From Oscillospiraceae bacterium (GTDB lineage Bacteria > Bacillota > Clostridia > Oscillospirales > CAG-272), in NCBI GenBank assembly GCA_022009675.1, contig CP091718.1:124001-188000 (forward strand): DNA of 64,000 nt. The letters run 5' to 3'. Below the pieces are notes generated by a model. That model was not told the DNA's origin, searched no databases, and saw only the letters and a list, made by a program, of their open reading frames with translations. The position numbers and the translations under genes are program-made. Below are positions 10,783 through 19,373 of the stretch, one piece after another. Position 1 is the stretch's first letter. Every line of letters begins with the position of its first letter.

Positions 10783-10879
10783 CAACAAGGATCACAAGTG
10801 CGACCTCTGCGGCACAACCTTGAGCGAATGTGCGGACGAAAACAAGGATCACAAGTGTGATGTTTGCGGGAAGCAACTG
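8377..10879 (+). repeat. 44 tandem 57-bp units encoding a 19-residue Cys/His/Asp-rich repeat
   Basis: Units start at 8377 and repeat every 57 bp. The last starts at 10829, exactly 43 periods plus one base, and that one extra base is the A inserted at 10756-10760. The consensus unit is CAD(D/N/E)NKDHKCDLCGKTLSE. The first and last units diverge. Each unit has Cys at positions 1, 10 and 13, His at 8, and an Asp/Asn-rich start resembling calcium loops. Nearly all nucleotide differences between units are silent. The fourth residue is only ever Asp, Asn or Glu in the regular units. The array forms an extended, possibly metal-binding or disulfide-linked stalk between the cohesins and the membrane anchor. 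Confidence 0.95.
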
Positions 10880-11554
10880 ACCGATCACACGGGCGGCACG
10901 GCGACCTGCAAAGAAAAAGCGGTCTGTACAGTATGCGGTCAGGCGTATGGAGAGCTTACTGCTCATACATACAAGACCGAATGGACAAAGGACGGCGAGC
11001 AGCATTGGCACGAGTGCGCTGTTTGTAAAGACAGGCGCGACGGAACGGCTCACACCTTCGAGTGGAAAACCGACAGGGAAGCAACTGTGACCGAGGAGGG
11101 CGCCAAGCATGAGGAATGCACGGTCTGCGGCTATCAGAAGCCTGCTGTTACCATCGATAAGCTCGCTCCCACTATCACGGAAGGGGAAAACAGCAGGTGG
11201 AACAAGGGCAGCGAAAACGGGCTGACATTCCGGTCCAATGCGGCATATGCCGACTTCGTAGAGGTCCTCGTCGATGGCAATGTGATCTCCTCCGACAACT
11301 ACGATAAGCGCGAGGGCAGTATCATCATCGAGCTGAAAGCAGGTTACCTCGGGACACTTTCCGAGGGTGAGCACACCATCACCATCCGATCCGGAAGCGG
11401 CGATGCAACGATCAGCTTCCACGTCGGAGCGCAGATTGCATCTCCTTCGACAGGCACCGCATGTGTGTGGGCCTGGATAATCCTTGGAATCATTGCGCTC
11501 GGTGCCGGTGCCATGGCTGTCGTGCTCGTGACCCGTAAGAGAAACGCGACATAA
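10742..11554 (+). CDS. C-terminal part of cohesin scaffold: Cys/His module, X2-like domain, membrane anchor
   Basis: This is the frame that continues the scaffold gene after the extra A at 10756-10760. It holds the last two 19-residue repeats, then a Cys/His module (CTVC, 'HWHECAVC', 'ECTVCGY', nt ~10900-11150). An X2-like beta module follows (~11165-11430, 'SRWNKGSENGLTFRS...YLGTLSEGEHTITI'). The end is a single membrane span with a positive tail 'VTRKRNAT' (~11460-11551). The Cys/His and X2-like part is clearly homologous to nt ~38000-38500 in the second cohesin protein. The terminal helix with a basic tail indicates anchoring in the cytoplasmic membrane with the domains outside. No LPxTG motif is present. 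Confidence 0.75.
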   Translation: MTCAAKTLSECADNNKDHKCDLCGTTLSECADENKDHKCDVCGKQLTDHTGGTATCKEKAVCTVCGQAYGELTAHTYKTEWTKDGEQHWHECAVCKDRRDGTAHTFEWKTDREATVTEEGAKHEECTVCGYQKPAVTIDKLAPTITEGENSRWNKGSENGLTFRSNAAYADFVEVLVDGNVISSDNYDKREGSIIIELKAGYLGTLSEGEHTITIRSGSGDATISFHVGAQIASPSTGTACVWAWIILGIIALGAGAMAVVLVTRKRNAT

Positions 11555-11562
11555 GGTAACAT

Positions 11563-11608
11563 CCCAAAGAAGCCCCGCTGGCGCGGGGGCTTCTTTGGGT
11601 GATTTTTT
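11563..11608 (+). terminator. rho-independent terminator
   Basis: A 16-bp stem (CCCAAAGAAGCCCCGC with its complement, one bulged G) and a TGGC loop are followed by GATTTTTTG. It closes the scaffold gene. Confidence 0.9.
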
Positions 11609-11643
11609 GCCGCCGCCATCCGGTGAAATTTCGGAAATCCCTC

Positions 11644-11672
11644 TTGACGCAGGGATGGATTTGTTGTATAAT
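11644..11672 (+). promoter_or_regulatory. sigma-A promoter for the pduO gene
   Basis: TTGACG, 17-base spacer, TATAAT. The leader to the start codon at 11770 is about 90 nt and contains a small stem (GTCAC...GTGAC). I looked for a cobalamin riboswitch and did not recognise one. Confidence 0.85.
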
Positions 11673-11769
11673 ATATTCTGTGTTGGAGTGCCTACCGGTC
11701 ACGTGTCTGTGACAGGCGGCATCCGCAAGTGACGCGCGGCTTGTGCCGTGTGGGAACGAGGTGCGATAC

Positions 11770-12969
11770 ATGGGGAACGGAAAACCGGAGAAAGGGACGC
11801 TGTATACCGGCAACGGCGACAAGGGACTGACCTCCCTTCTGCCCAGCTCTCAGGTGTCCAAAGCAGACGAACGAGTCGCCGCTATCGGCGGTGCCGAGGA
11901 GTCCGTGGCGGCGCTGGGACTGGTGCGTTGCGTGACAGTATGCCCGGATTTTGCAGGCAAGCTCGTCCGGGTACAGACGACGCTCCGCACGCTGGCGGCA
12001 GGGCTGGCGGATCCCCGGAGCGGAAAATTCGTGTTTTCCTCTGAGGAAATCGCCTTTCTGGAATCTGATACGGATCGCATGGTCAGCGTACTGACTGACA
12101 AGCGCGGAAGCGATTGGCAGGGCGCCCTGCCCGGTGGCTGTGAGCAGTCCGCACGGCTGGATGCGGCGCGTTCAACGGTGCGGCGGGCGGAACGCGCGCT
12201 GATCGCCATGGACAGGCGCTATGCCGTCCCCGGTGCCTTCAAGGTGTACATGAACCGACTGGGCGACTGGTTGCTTGCCGCCGCCCGGTATGCGGATTGG
12301 CTGAGCGAGGAGGAGAAGGAGAAGGCGGCACGTGAACCGGTTGCGGCAGAGACCGCTCCGGCAGCAGCGGTTGTGCCTGCCCCGGCGGATGCCGCCCCGG
12401 TTGATCCAACAGTGGAGAACGTACTGAAAGCCGTGCTGGCGCGTGTCGGCGGCGGCTCTGTGCTGGATCTGGAGCGGGCTACCCGGCTGATCGCGGCGGT
12501 GGAGCGCAAGGCGCTTTCGGAAGGAAAGCAGGCTGTCATCGCGGTGGCGAATGCGCAAGGCAATCCGGTTGCGGTGCACGTTATGGACGGCGCGTTTCTC
12601 GTCAGCTATGAGGTGGCGGTACGCAAGGCATATACGGCGGTGGCGGTCAAAATGCCGACTGCCGAACTGGCAAGACTGGTTCAGCCGGGGGGAACGTTTT
12701 ACGGCTTGCAGAATCTGGATCGCATCGTGACCTTCGGCGGGGGCGTGCCCCTGTATGAGAACGGCGTTCTAATCGGCGGGTTGGGCGTCAGCGGCGGAAC
12801 CGGCGAGGAGGATCACGCGCTTGCCGTCTGGGGGCGGCAAACCTCACGCACACTTAAAGGCAGCACCACACAATGCGCGATCAATACCTTGGCGGCGCAT
12901 CTGCGCCACCATCGTTGTGCGGCATTGCCGCAGCCTGCCCCCCGCCCATGCGGGGGGTTCTGCACATAA
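11770..12969 (+). CDS. pduO: PduO-type cob(I)alamin adenosyltransferase with C-terminal GlcG/HbpS-like domain
   Basis: It transfers the adenosyl group of ATP to cob(I)alamin, forming adenosylcobalamin in the cytoplasm. The N-terminal half has the family signature 'YTGNGDKGLTSLL' and the 'RRAERAL' helix near residue 140. After an Ala/Pro-rich linker, the second half is the PduO-C/GlcG domain (about residues 220-355). The ATG was chosen because GAGG lies eight bases upstream. The last residues look out of frame: one more G in the G5 run at about 12831-12835 would end the protein as AVWGAANLTHT with a stop at 12857, so the tail to 12969 is probably an artefact. The flavodiiron gene follows. Confidence 0.85.
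   Translation: MGNGKPEKGTLYTGNGDKGLTSLLPSSQVSKADERVAAIGGAEESVAALGLVRCVTVCPDFAGKLVRVQTTLRTLAAGLADPRSGKFVFSSEEIAFLESDTDRMVSVLTDKRGSDWQGALPGGCEQSARLDAARSTVRRAERALIAMDRRYAVPGAFKVYMNRLGDWLLAAARYADWLSEEEKEKAAREPVAAETAPAAAVVPAPADAAPVDPTVENVLKAVLARVGGGSVLDLERATRLIAAVERKALSEGKQAVIAVANAQGNPVAVHVMDGAFLVSYEVAVRKAYTAVAVKMPTAELARLVQPGGTFYGLQNLDRIVTFGGGVPLYENGVLIGGLGVSGGTGEEDHALAVWGRQTSRTLKGSTTQCAINTLAAHLRHHRCAALPQPAPRPCGGFCT
12938..12957 (+). terminator. hairpin, possible weak terminator
   Basis: A perfect 8-bp stem, CCCCCCGC / GCGGGGGG, with a 4-base loop lies between the pduO-like gene and the flavodiiron gene. Only short T/A-rich sequence follows, so termination may be partial. Confidence 0.45.
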
Positions 12970-13007
12970 AAAGAAAAAATCACTGTACGGTAATGGAGGA
13001 TAATTAC

Positions 13008-14213
13008 ATGAGCATCCGGAAAATCACGGACGACCTGCTGTTTGTCGGCGCCTCGGACAGGCGTCTTGCACTGTTTGAGAGCGCATACCCTGTACCGGAG
13101 GGGGTGTCCTATAACGCCTACCTGCTCCGGGATGAGAAGAATGTCCTGTTTGACACGGTGGACAGAGCGGTCGCCGATACATTCCTGACGGCAACTGCCG
13201 AGGCGCTGGACGGAGCCGATCTGGACTATGTTGTCGTCCAGCACATGGAGCCGGATCACTGCGCTACGCTGGGAGCGGTGCTTACCCGCTGGCAGAACGC
13301 CGTTGTCGTGTGCAACAAGAAGACCGTCACCCTGCTGAATCAGTTTTTTCCCGGGCTTGACCTGACCGGACGCACAAGACTGGTCGCTGAGGGCGAGGAG
13401 CTTTGCACCGGGCGCCATACGTTTACCTTTGTCATGGCGCCGATGGTTCATTGGCCTGAAGTGATGATGACCTACGACAAGACCGACGGCACGCTGTTTT
13501 CGGCGGATGCCTTCGGCGGTTTCGGTGCGCTGTCCGGCAACCTGTTTGCGGATGAGGCGGATCTGGGAGCGGGCTACATGGAGGAAATGCGGCGGTACTA
13601 TACCAACATCGTCGGCAAGTACGGCGTACAGGTGCAGGCGGTACTGAAGAAGGCAGCAGCTTTGGATATCCGGCGCATCTGCCCGCTGCACGGGTACATC
13701 TGGCGCGGTGAACTGGGAATGGTTCTGGAGAAGTACAGCCTTTGGAGCAGCTATACGCCGGAGGAGCGCGGCGTTCTCGTTGCGTATGCATCGGTTTACG
13801 GCGGCACGAAGGCGGCAGCCGAACTGCTGGCAGGCTATCTTGCCGAGGCAGGCGTGCACCGCATCCGGATGTTCGATGTGTCGGCGGTGCATCCGTCGTA
13901 TGTGCTGGCAGAGGCGTTCCGTGTGTCGCACGTGGTTTTTGCCGCAACGACCTATAACAACGGCATTTTTGTGAGTATGGAGACACTGCTGCACGATCTG
14001 GTCGCGCACAACTGGCAGGGACGGACGGTTGCGCTGATTGAAAACGGCAGCTGGGCGCCCGCTTCCGGCAAGCTGATGCGCGAACTGCTGACGCCGCTGA
14101 AAAACACCACTGTGCTGGAGCCGACGTTGACTCTGCGTTCCACGCTGGCACCCGGTCAGGAGGAGGCGGTTCGCGCGCTGGCTCAGCAGATCGCTTCGTC
14201 GGTGCTCGGCTGA
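13008..14213 (+). CDS. A-type flavodiiron protein (oxygen/NO reductase)
   Basis: A 401-residue cytoplasmic enzyme that reduces O2 to water (or NO to N2O) at a diiron site, protecting anaerobes. The N-terminal metallo-beta-lactamase-like domain has iron ligands in 'HMEPDH', 'MVHWPEV', 'SADAFGG' and 'CPLHGYIWR'. The C-terminal flavodoxin domain (about residues 255-400) binds FMN. The family is usually near 400 residues, so this copy is complete. The ATG has GGAGGA seven bases upstream. No rubredoxin gene is adjacent, so the electron donor must be encoded elsewhere. Confidence 0.92.
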   Translation: MSIRKITDDLLFVGASDRRLALFESAYPVPEGVSYNAYLLRDEKNVLFDTVDRAVADTFLTATAEALDGADLDYVVVQHMEPDHCATLGAVLTRWQNAVVVCNKKTVTLLNQFFPGLDLTGRTRLVAEGEELCTGRHTFTFVMAPMVHWPEVMMTYDKTDGTLFSADAFGGFGALSGNLFADEADLGAGYMEEMRRYYTNIVGKYGVQVQAVLKKAAALDIRRICPLHGYIWRGELGMVLEKYSLWSSYTPEERGVLVAYASVYGGTKAAAELLAGYLAEAGVHRIRMFDVSAVHPSYVLAEAFRVSHVVFAATTYNNGIFVSMETLLHDLVAHNWQGRTVALIENGSWAPASGKLMRELLTPLKNTTVLEPTLTLRSTLAPGQEEAVRALAQQIASSVLG

Positions 14214-14248
14214 CCGCATGACGGCGCGATGGCAGGAGGTGTTGTACT

Positions 14249-15043
14249 GTGAAGCTAACCTTTCTCGGAACCGGCGCGGCGGACTGGGACATTAACGCCT
14301 ACACACCCGGCGTTTTTCACCGGCGATTCTCGTCGGTGCTGGTCAATCGCGATCTGCTGATTGATCCCGGTCCGCACGTGTTTCACTATGCGGAGCATAG
14401 CAATGACCCACATATATTGGACGGCGTGAAGAATATCCTTGTCACCCACACGCATAGCGATCATTTTTGCCCGGAAACCGTCGAGCGCCTGTGCGCCGGG
14501 CGGGACTGTACCCTGTGGGGCGATATGGCGTGCCTGCGCAGCCTGCGTGCGGCACTCGGAGATGCGCGCACGAGCCGCATTGCTTTCGTGGATACCTGTG
14601 TCCGACCGGAGCTTGCCTACCCCATCGGCGGGTACCGGGTGCTGTCGTTGCGCTCCAATCACGCAACCGATGATCCGGAGGAAACAACGCGCCTGTATCT
14701 TGTCGGCGACGGGGAGCGATTGCTGTACTACGGCTGTGACAGCGCATGGATACCCACGACCTCGTGGAACGCCATCAAGGATCAGCCTGTCAATGCCGCG
14801 GTGCTGGAGCTGACCTGCGGCGAGACGGCACCGAATGATTGGCGCAGCTTTGAACACAATACGTTGGATATGCTGGAGCTGATGCTCCGCACCTTCCGTA
14901 AGTACGATCGCTTTGCCCCGGACGTCAGATTCTACGTGTCGCACATGGCACGCACCCTGCATACCGGTCCGGATCGACTGCGGGAGCGCCTTGCCCCGCT
15001 GGGCGTCACACCCGCTTATGACGGGCTGTGCATTGATGTCTGA
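14249..15043 (+). CDS. metallo-beta-lactamase-fold hydrolase
   Basis: A 264-residue protein with the MBL metal motif 'THTHSDHF' near residue 70 and further His/Asp ligands downstream ('YYGCDSAW', 'SHMART'). It resembles the PhnP / phosphoribosyl cyclic phosphodiesterase branch, but the substrate cannot be read from the sequence. The start is GTG, supported by AGGAGGT eight bases upstream. It lies 35 bases after the flavodiiron gene in the same direction and probably shares its transcript. Confidence 0.8.
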   Translation: MKLTFLGTGAADWDINAYTPGVFHRRFSSVLVNRDLLIDPGPHVFHYAEHSNDPHILDGVKNILVTHTHSDHFCPETVERLCAGRDCTLWGDMACLRSLRAALGDARTSRIAFVDTCVRPELAYPIGGYRVLSLRSNHATDDPEETTRLYLVGDGERLLYYGCDSAWIPTTSWNAIKDQPVNAAVLELTCGETAPNDWRSFEHNTLDMLELMLRTFRKYDRFAPDVRFYVSHMARTLHTGPDRLRERLAPLGVTPAYDGLCIDV

Positions 15044-15097
15044 CCCTCTGTTTTTGAGAGCAATAATATATTAAAATGGGTAAAGGAGACCAAAACA

Positions 15098-15838
15098 ATG
15101 GCAGAGAAGCAGTTGAACATTACCATTTGGAATGAGTACCGCCACGAACGGCAGGAACCTGCCTGCCGGGACATCTACCCGGACGGCATCCACGGATGCA
15201 TCAAGTCCTTCCTTGAGACCGATCCGACTCTGAACATCCGTCTGGCGGCACTGGACGACCCGGAGCAGGGTCTGCCCGATGAGGTGCTGAACACCACCGA
15301 TGTGCTGTTCTGGTGGGGACATATGGCACACCATGAGGTGTCGGACGAGCTGGTCGCCAAGATCCGCGACCGCGTTTACCGCGGCAAAATGGGACTGATT
15401 GTCCTGCACTCCGGGCATCACTCCAAGGTGTTCCGGGAGGTTGTCGGCACCAACGGCAACCTGTCGTGGGGACGTGACCAGAACGAAATAGTGTGGAATC
15501 TGTTGCCCGGACATCCCATTGCCGCCGGCATTCCCGACCACTTTGAGCTGTTTGAGGAGCTGTACTGCGAGCCGTTTTACGTACCCCAGCCGGACGAACT
15601 GGTGTTCGGCAGCTGGTATGAGGACGGGTTTATCTTCCGCTCCGGTCTGTGCTACTACCGCGGCGCGGGCAAAATTTTCTACTTCCAGCCCGGTCACGAG
15701 TTCTGCCGTTCCTTCTATAATCCGTACGTACAGCGCATTCTCAAGAATGCCGTGCGCTGGGCAGCACCCAACGAGATCGTGTACCCCATCGAGAACGGTT
15801 GCCCCTGCATCCAGTACAAACTGAGCGACAAGTTCTGA
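15098..15838 (+). CDS. ThuA-like domain protein
   Basis: A 246-residue protein of the ThuA (trehalose-utilisation, class I glutamine amidotransferase-like) family. Visible family features are the N-terminal 'ITIWNEYRHE', 'VLFWWGHMAHHEV' and a late 'GAGKIFYFQPGHE' segment. ThuA in rhizobia acts in disaccharide metabolism; the substrate here is unknown. AAAGGAG precedes the ATG by about ten bases. A strong terminator follows, so this is the last gene of the unit starting at 11644 or at an internal promoter. Confidence 0.8.
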   Translation: MAEKQLNITIWNEYRHERQEPACRDIYPDGIHGCIKSFLETDPTLNIRLAALDDPEQGLPDEVLNTTDVLFWWGHMAHHEVSDELVAKIRDRVYRGKMGLIVLHSGHHSKVFREVVGTNGNLSWGRDQNEIVWNLLPGHPIAAGIPDHFELFEELYCEPFYVPQPDELVFGSWYEDGFIFRSGLCYYRGAGKIFYFQPGHEFCRSFYNPYVQRILKNAVRWAAPNEIVYPIENGCPCIQYKLSDKF

Positions 15839-15847
15839 AGTAAGCAT

Positions 15848-15888
15848 GAACCCGGAGAGTCCCGCGCGGGATTCTCCGGTTCTTTTTT
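15848..15888 (+). terminator. rho-independent terminator
   Basis: Stem GAACCCGGAGAGTCCCGC paired with GCGGGATTCTCCGGTTC, then TTTTTT. It ends the ThuA-like gene. The following ~140 bases to the next promoter are AT-rich and show no gene. Confidence 0.92.
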
Positions 15889-16032
15889 GCGCGCGGAACG
15901 GGCAAAATCCGATATATCCGGAGAAAAACCGTAAAATTAGACGAAAAAAGAAGGGCGGGCATACTAATTCCGTAAAATGATGAAAATCTGACGAAACTGC
16001 GCCCAAATCGTGTAAAAATCCAAAAAAACAGC

Positions 16033-16061
16033 TTGACAAATCCTGCCGACGGTGCTATACT
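16033..16061 (+). promoter_or_regulatory. sigma-A promoter for mgtE
   Basis: TTGACA, 17-base spacer, TATACT. A leader of about 100 nt follows, with two stems (one is GTGGGG...CCCCAC near 16100-16132). Mg transporters often have an M-box riboswitch, but this leader is too short and I see none of the M-box landmarks. Confidence 0.88.
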
Positions 16062-16168
16062 GTTACCGCTTGCGGACGGTATGTTCCGACCGCTTGCCGG
16101 TGGGGAGCGGGTTTGCGTGCCGACTGCCCCACGTTCAAATCAAGCAAAGAAACGGGGGATGGATCGTT

Positions 16169-17805
16169 ATGAAGCACGAAAAACACGAACGACGGGCGCG
16201 ATGAGCGCCTGAACCGGAACGACGCCGTGCCGTCAGACGACGGAACAGACATGAACATGACACCTGACGAATCAGGGGCAGGTATCGGCTGTGAAAGTAC
16301 AGCCGACACGACACCCAAAGAATGTCAGATGCCCCATCCCCCCGGAACCGGATCCGGCTCATGAGCCGGAGGAGACCGATACACCCCACGAGGGGGACGG
16401 GAAAGAGGAACCGACCGAGTCCGAACAGCATACGCAGGAGGTCGAGGACACCTTCGAGCGCCTGACTGATATGCTCAACACCCGCCGGTATGTGGATTTC
16501 CGTGCGGAGCTGGATGCGTTGCTGCCTGTTGAGATCGCGGACTTCTTCGCCGAACTGCCGGCGGCGCGGCTTCCGGCAGTGTTCAAGCTGCTGAGCAAGG
16601 ATCAGGCGGCAGCCGTGTTTGCCGAACTGGATGTTGAGGAGCAGCAGCGCATCATCCTTGCTATGAGCGACCGGGAACTCTCCGCAATCGTGGAGGACCT
16701 GTCGCTGGACGATGCCGTGGATATGCTGGAGGAGCTGCCCGCGAGCATCGTGCACCGGGTCATGCGGAATGCCCAGCCGGAAACGCGCGCCGCCATCAAC
16801 CGCTTCCTTGCCTACCCGGAGGACAGCGCCGGATCGGTTATGACAGCCGAATTCATCGACCTGCACCGGGATATGACCTGCACGCAGGCGGTAGACCACA
16901 TCCGCAAGACCGGAATTGACAAGGAAACCGTGTATGTTGCCTACGTGACCGATGCGGCACGGGTTCTGCAGGGTATCGTCCCGCTGCGGACACTGCTGTT
17001 CGCCAAGCCGGACGACAGCATCGAGAATATCATGGACGAAAACGTCATCTGCGCCTCCACGCTGGACGACAAAGGAAACGGTCGCCTCGCTGATTTCCCG
17101 GTATGATTTGCTGGCACTGCCGATCGTGGACAGAGAACACCGGCTGGTCGGTATCGTCACCGTCGATGACGCCATGGACGTCATGGAGGACGAGGTGACC
17201 GAGGACATCGAAAAGATGGCGGCTATCGTTCCGACAGACAAGCCATACCTCAAGACAGGCGTTCTGGAAACATGGTCCAAGCGCATCCCGTGGCTGTTGC
17301 TGCTGATGGTATCCGCGACCTTTACTTCCACGATCCTGGGGCATTTTGAGGGTGCGCTGTCGGCGCTCCCGATACTGACCGTCTTTGTTCCCATGCTGAT
17401 GGATACCGGCGGAAATGCGGGCGGGCAAACCTCCGTGACCATTATCCGCAGTATGTCGGTCGGCGATATTGAGCCGTCCGACGTCTTGCGGATCCTGTGG
17501 AAGGAGTTCCGCGTGGCGCTGCTCTGCGGCGCGACCGTCGGAACCGCCTGCTTTGTCAAAACCATGCTGGTGGATTTCCGCCTGCACTTCACGTGGGGAA
17601 AAATGTCCGCGTGTCGCTGGTGGTTTGCGCGACCATTGCCACGGCGATCCTGATTGCCAAGCTCATCGGCACACTGTTGCCGATCGGCGCAAAGAAGATT
17701 GGCTTTGACCCGGCTGTCATGGCAAGTCCGTTCCTCACCACCATCGTGGACACGCTGACTCTGCTGGTTTATTTCGGCATTGCATCGCTGTGCCTCGGAA
17801 TATGA
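16169..17805 (+). CDS. mgtE: MgtE-family magnesium transporter (four frame breaks)
   Basis: A membrane Mg2+ channel/transporter. In order: a polar acidic N-terminus, the MgtE N domain (nt ~16450-16840, with superhelical 'ELPAARLPAVFKLL'), two CBS domains (~16845-17210), then the transmembrane region (~17280-17805) with the family motif 'PMLMDTGGNAGGQT' in the pore helix. Frame breaks near 16195, in the C6 run at about 16336, near 17070 and in the A5 run at about 17602 split it. After correction it is about 545 residues, longer than usual because of the N-terminal extension. The ATG at 16169 has GGGGGA nine bases upstream. Translation could alternatively begin at the GTG at 16291. Confidence 0.82.
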
Positions 17806-17885
17806 GGGCGCGGCGAATCGGCTCCGCGATGCCCGGCGGAACCGCCACGCGGCATCTCCGAGCGACCATTATCGTAATGGTTTTT

Positions 17886-17920
17886 CCGGGGACTTCCCAT
17901 CAGGAGTCCCCGGCTTTTCT
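17886..17920 (+). terminator. rho-independent terminator
   Basis: A 9-bp stem CCGGGGACT / AGTCCCCGG followed by CTTTTCT, downstream of mgtE. Confidence 0.88.
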
Positions 17921-17960
17921 TCGCGAAGGATAGCCGCCCCTGACTGTTTACAAATTCTTC

Positions 17961-17989
17961 TTTACTTCAGCGAGGGAATGTGCTATACT
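17961..17989 (+). promoter_or_regulatory. sigma-A promoter for the yerC-like gene
   Basis: TTTACT, 17-base spacer, TATACT, then GTTAC exactly as in the mgtE promoter. The ~160-nt leader to 18153 has no gene. It contains a stem CAGACGG...CCGTCTG at about 18092-18128, just before the ribosome site. Confidence 0.8.
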
Positions 17990-18152
17990 GTTACAGCATA
18001 GCAGGTCTGCCGCAGGGAGAAGAACGGGAAAGTTTCGGAAAGCCTCTGCCGCAAAAATTGCAAAAGCAGAAAACCCTGCTGACCCCCCAAAAAAACAGAC
18101 GGAGACGCACAGGTCGGTGCCGCCGTCTGCGCGCGAAAGGACGAATACAGTC

Positions 18153-18473
18153 ATGCCGAGCAAACTGAAGGACGAAAAACTGGACTGCCTGTTCCGGGGC
18201 ATCCTGACGCTGGAAACAGTCGAGGACTGCTACAGCTTTTTTGAGGATCTGTGCACAGTTTCTGAACTGCAGGAAATGTCCCGCCGGATGCAGGCGGCGC
18301 GGATGCTGCGCAACAACTGCGTGTATACGGACATCGCCGCACGGACGGGACTCAGCACCGCCACCATCAGCCGCGTGAACCGCTGTCTCAAGTACGGAAA
18401 CGATGGATACAACAAGGTGCTGGATCGTCTGGACGCGGCAGAGCCGTCGGGCGACGGCACCGACCGGAGCTGA
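18153..18473 (+). CDS. YerC/YecD-type TrpR-like DNA-binding protein
   Basis: A 106-residue protein of the TrpR superfamily as found in Bacillota (YerC). The helix-turn-helix is 'YTDIAARTGLSTATISRVNR' near residues 60-80, preceded by the family's 'LCTVSELQEMSRRMQAA'. It is presumably a DNA-binding repressor; the ligand and targets are unknown. The ATG at 18153 gives the normal family N-terminus, with AAAGGA about eleven bases upstream. The methyltransferase gene starts three bases after its stop, so the two form an operon. Confidence 0.85.
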   Translation: MPSKLKDEKLDCLFRGILTLETVEDCYSFFEDLCTVSELQEMSRRMQAARMLRNNCVYTDIAARTGLSTATISRVNRCLKYGNDGYNKVLDRLDAAEPSGDGTDRS

Positions 18474-18475
18474 CC

Positions 18476-19373
18476 GTGTACAGCGGCTATCAGGCGCTGG
18501 CAGGCGTGTACGACTGCCTCAACCGGGAGATAGACTACGGGCGCTGGAGTGCCTTTCTGGAGGCGTGCTTTGACCGCTTCCTGCCCGCACGCCCGCGCAT
18601 CGTGCTGGATCTCGCCTGCGGAACGGGGCGCATGACCTTCCCCCTTGCCGATCAGGGGGTATGACATGATCGGCATTGACGGCAGTGAGGATATGCTTGC
18701 CGAGGCATACCGCAAAAGCACCGAACGCACGATCCGGCTGTTGGACGAAGCGGGAACGGACGAGCTGCCCGCCGGGGTGACGACACCGCTCTTCCTCTGC
18801 CAGGATATGCGCTCCTTTGAACTGTACGGCACGGTTGACGCCGCCGTTTGCTGTCTGGACAGCATCAATTACCTGTGCGGAGACGGCGACCTGGACGCCT
18901 GCCTTGCCTGCCTGTACCTGTATATCGCGCCGGGCGGACTGCTGGTCTTTGATGTAAACAGCCCCGTAACCTTTGAAAAGGTCTACGGCGGAAATGCCTA
19001 TATACTGGAGGATACCGCCCCGGCGGCAGACGGACAACCGAGCGCGCCGGCGGTATACTGCGGCTGGCAAAACGAGTACGACCCCGGCACGCACCTGTGC
19101 CGCTTCTACCTTTCGGTGTTCCGGGAGGAGAAGGACGGGCGCTATGTCCGCACCGACGAGGAGCAGACCGAGCGTTGCTTCAGCCGCGAGGAATTGGAAA
19201 CGGCATTGGATCGCGCCGGCTTTGACCTGTGCGGCATCTTCGGCGGGTTTGATTTCACTCCCGCCGGGGAAAGCGATACGCGCTGGCACATCGTTGCCCG
19301 CACCCGCAAGACCGGGGACTGGTACCTGTGCCCGGACGGACACGGTACGGAAAGGAAAAACGGAGTATCATGA
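18476..19373 (+). CDS. class I SAM-dependent methyltransferase (frameshifted)
   Basis: A Rossmann-fold methyltransferase with motif I 'VLDLACGTGRM' followed, across a frame break, by 'YDMIGIDGSEDML' (the acidic end of strand 2 that binds the ribose). The break is the G5 run at 18655-18659: one G fewer restores continuity. The corrected length is about 298 residues. The methyl acceptor cannot be predicted. The GTG start lies three bases after the yerC-like stop, and the last four bases overlap the hslO start codon, indicating translational coupling of all three genes. Confidence 0.8.

Noticed and set aside
8155..10788. 877-residue open frame on the minus strand
   Set aside because: It is the antisense of the tandem repeats, hydrophobic and repetitive, with no ribosome site. 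Silent variation preserves the plus-strand protein.
8377..10879. Possible CRISPR array
   Set aside because: The 57-bp units are contiguous with no unique spacers and form an uninterrupted protein repeat with silent codon variation; no cas genes are present.
11673..11769. Cobalamin riboswitch upstream of pduO
   Set aside because: The leader is too short and no B12-box or conserved core was recognised.
12858..12969. C-terminal tail of the PduO-like protein as written
   Set aside because: The sequence becomes Cys/His/Pro-rich and unlike the family; one added G near 12831-12835 gives a natural stop at 12857.
16062..16168. M-box magnesium riboswitch upstream of mgtE
   Set aside because: The leader is about 100 nt, shorter than the ~165-nt M-box, and conserved landmarks are missing.
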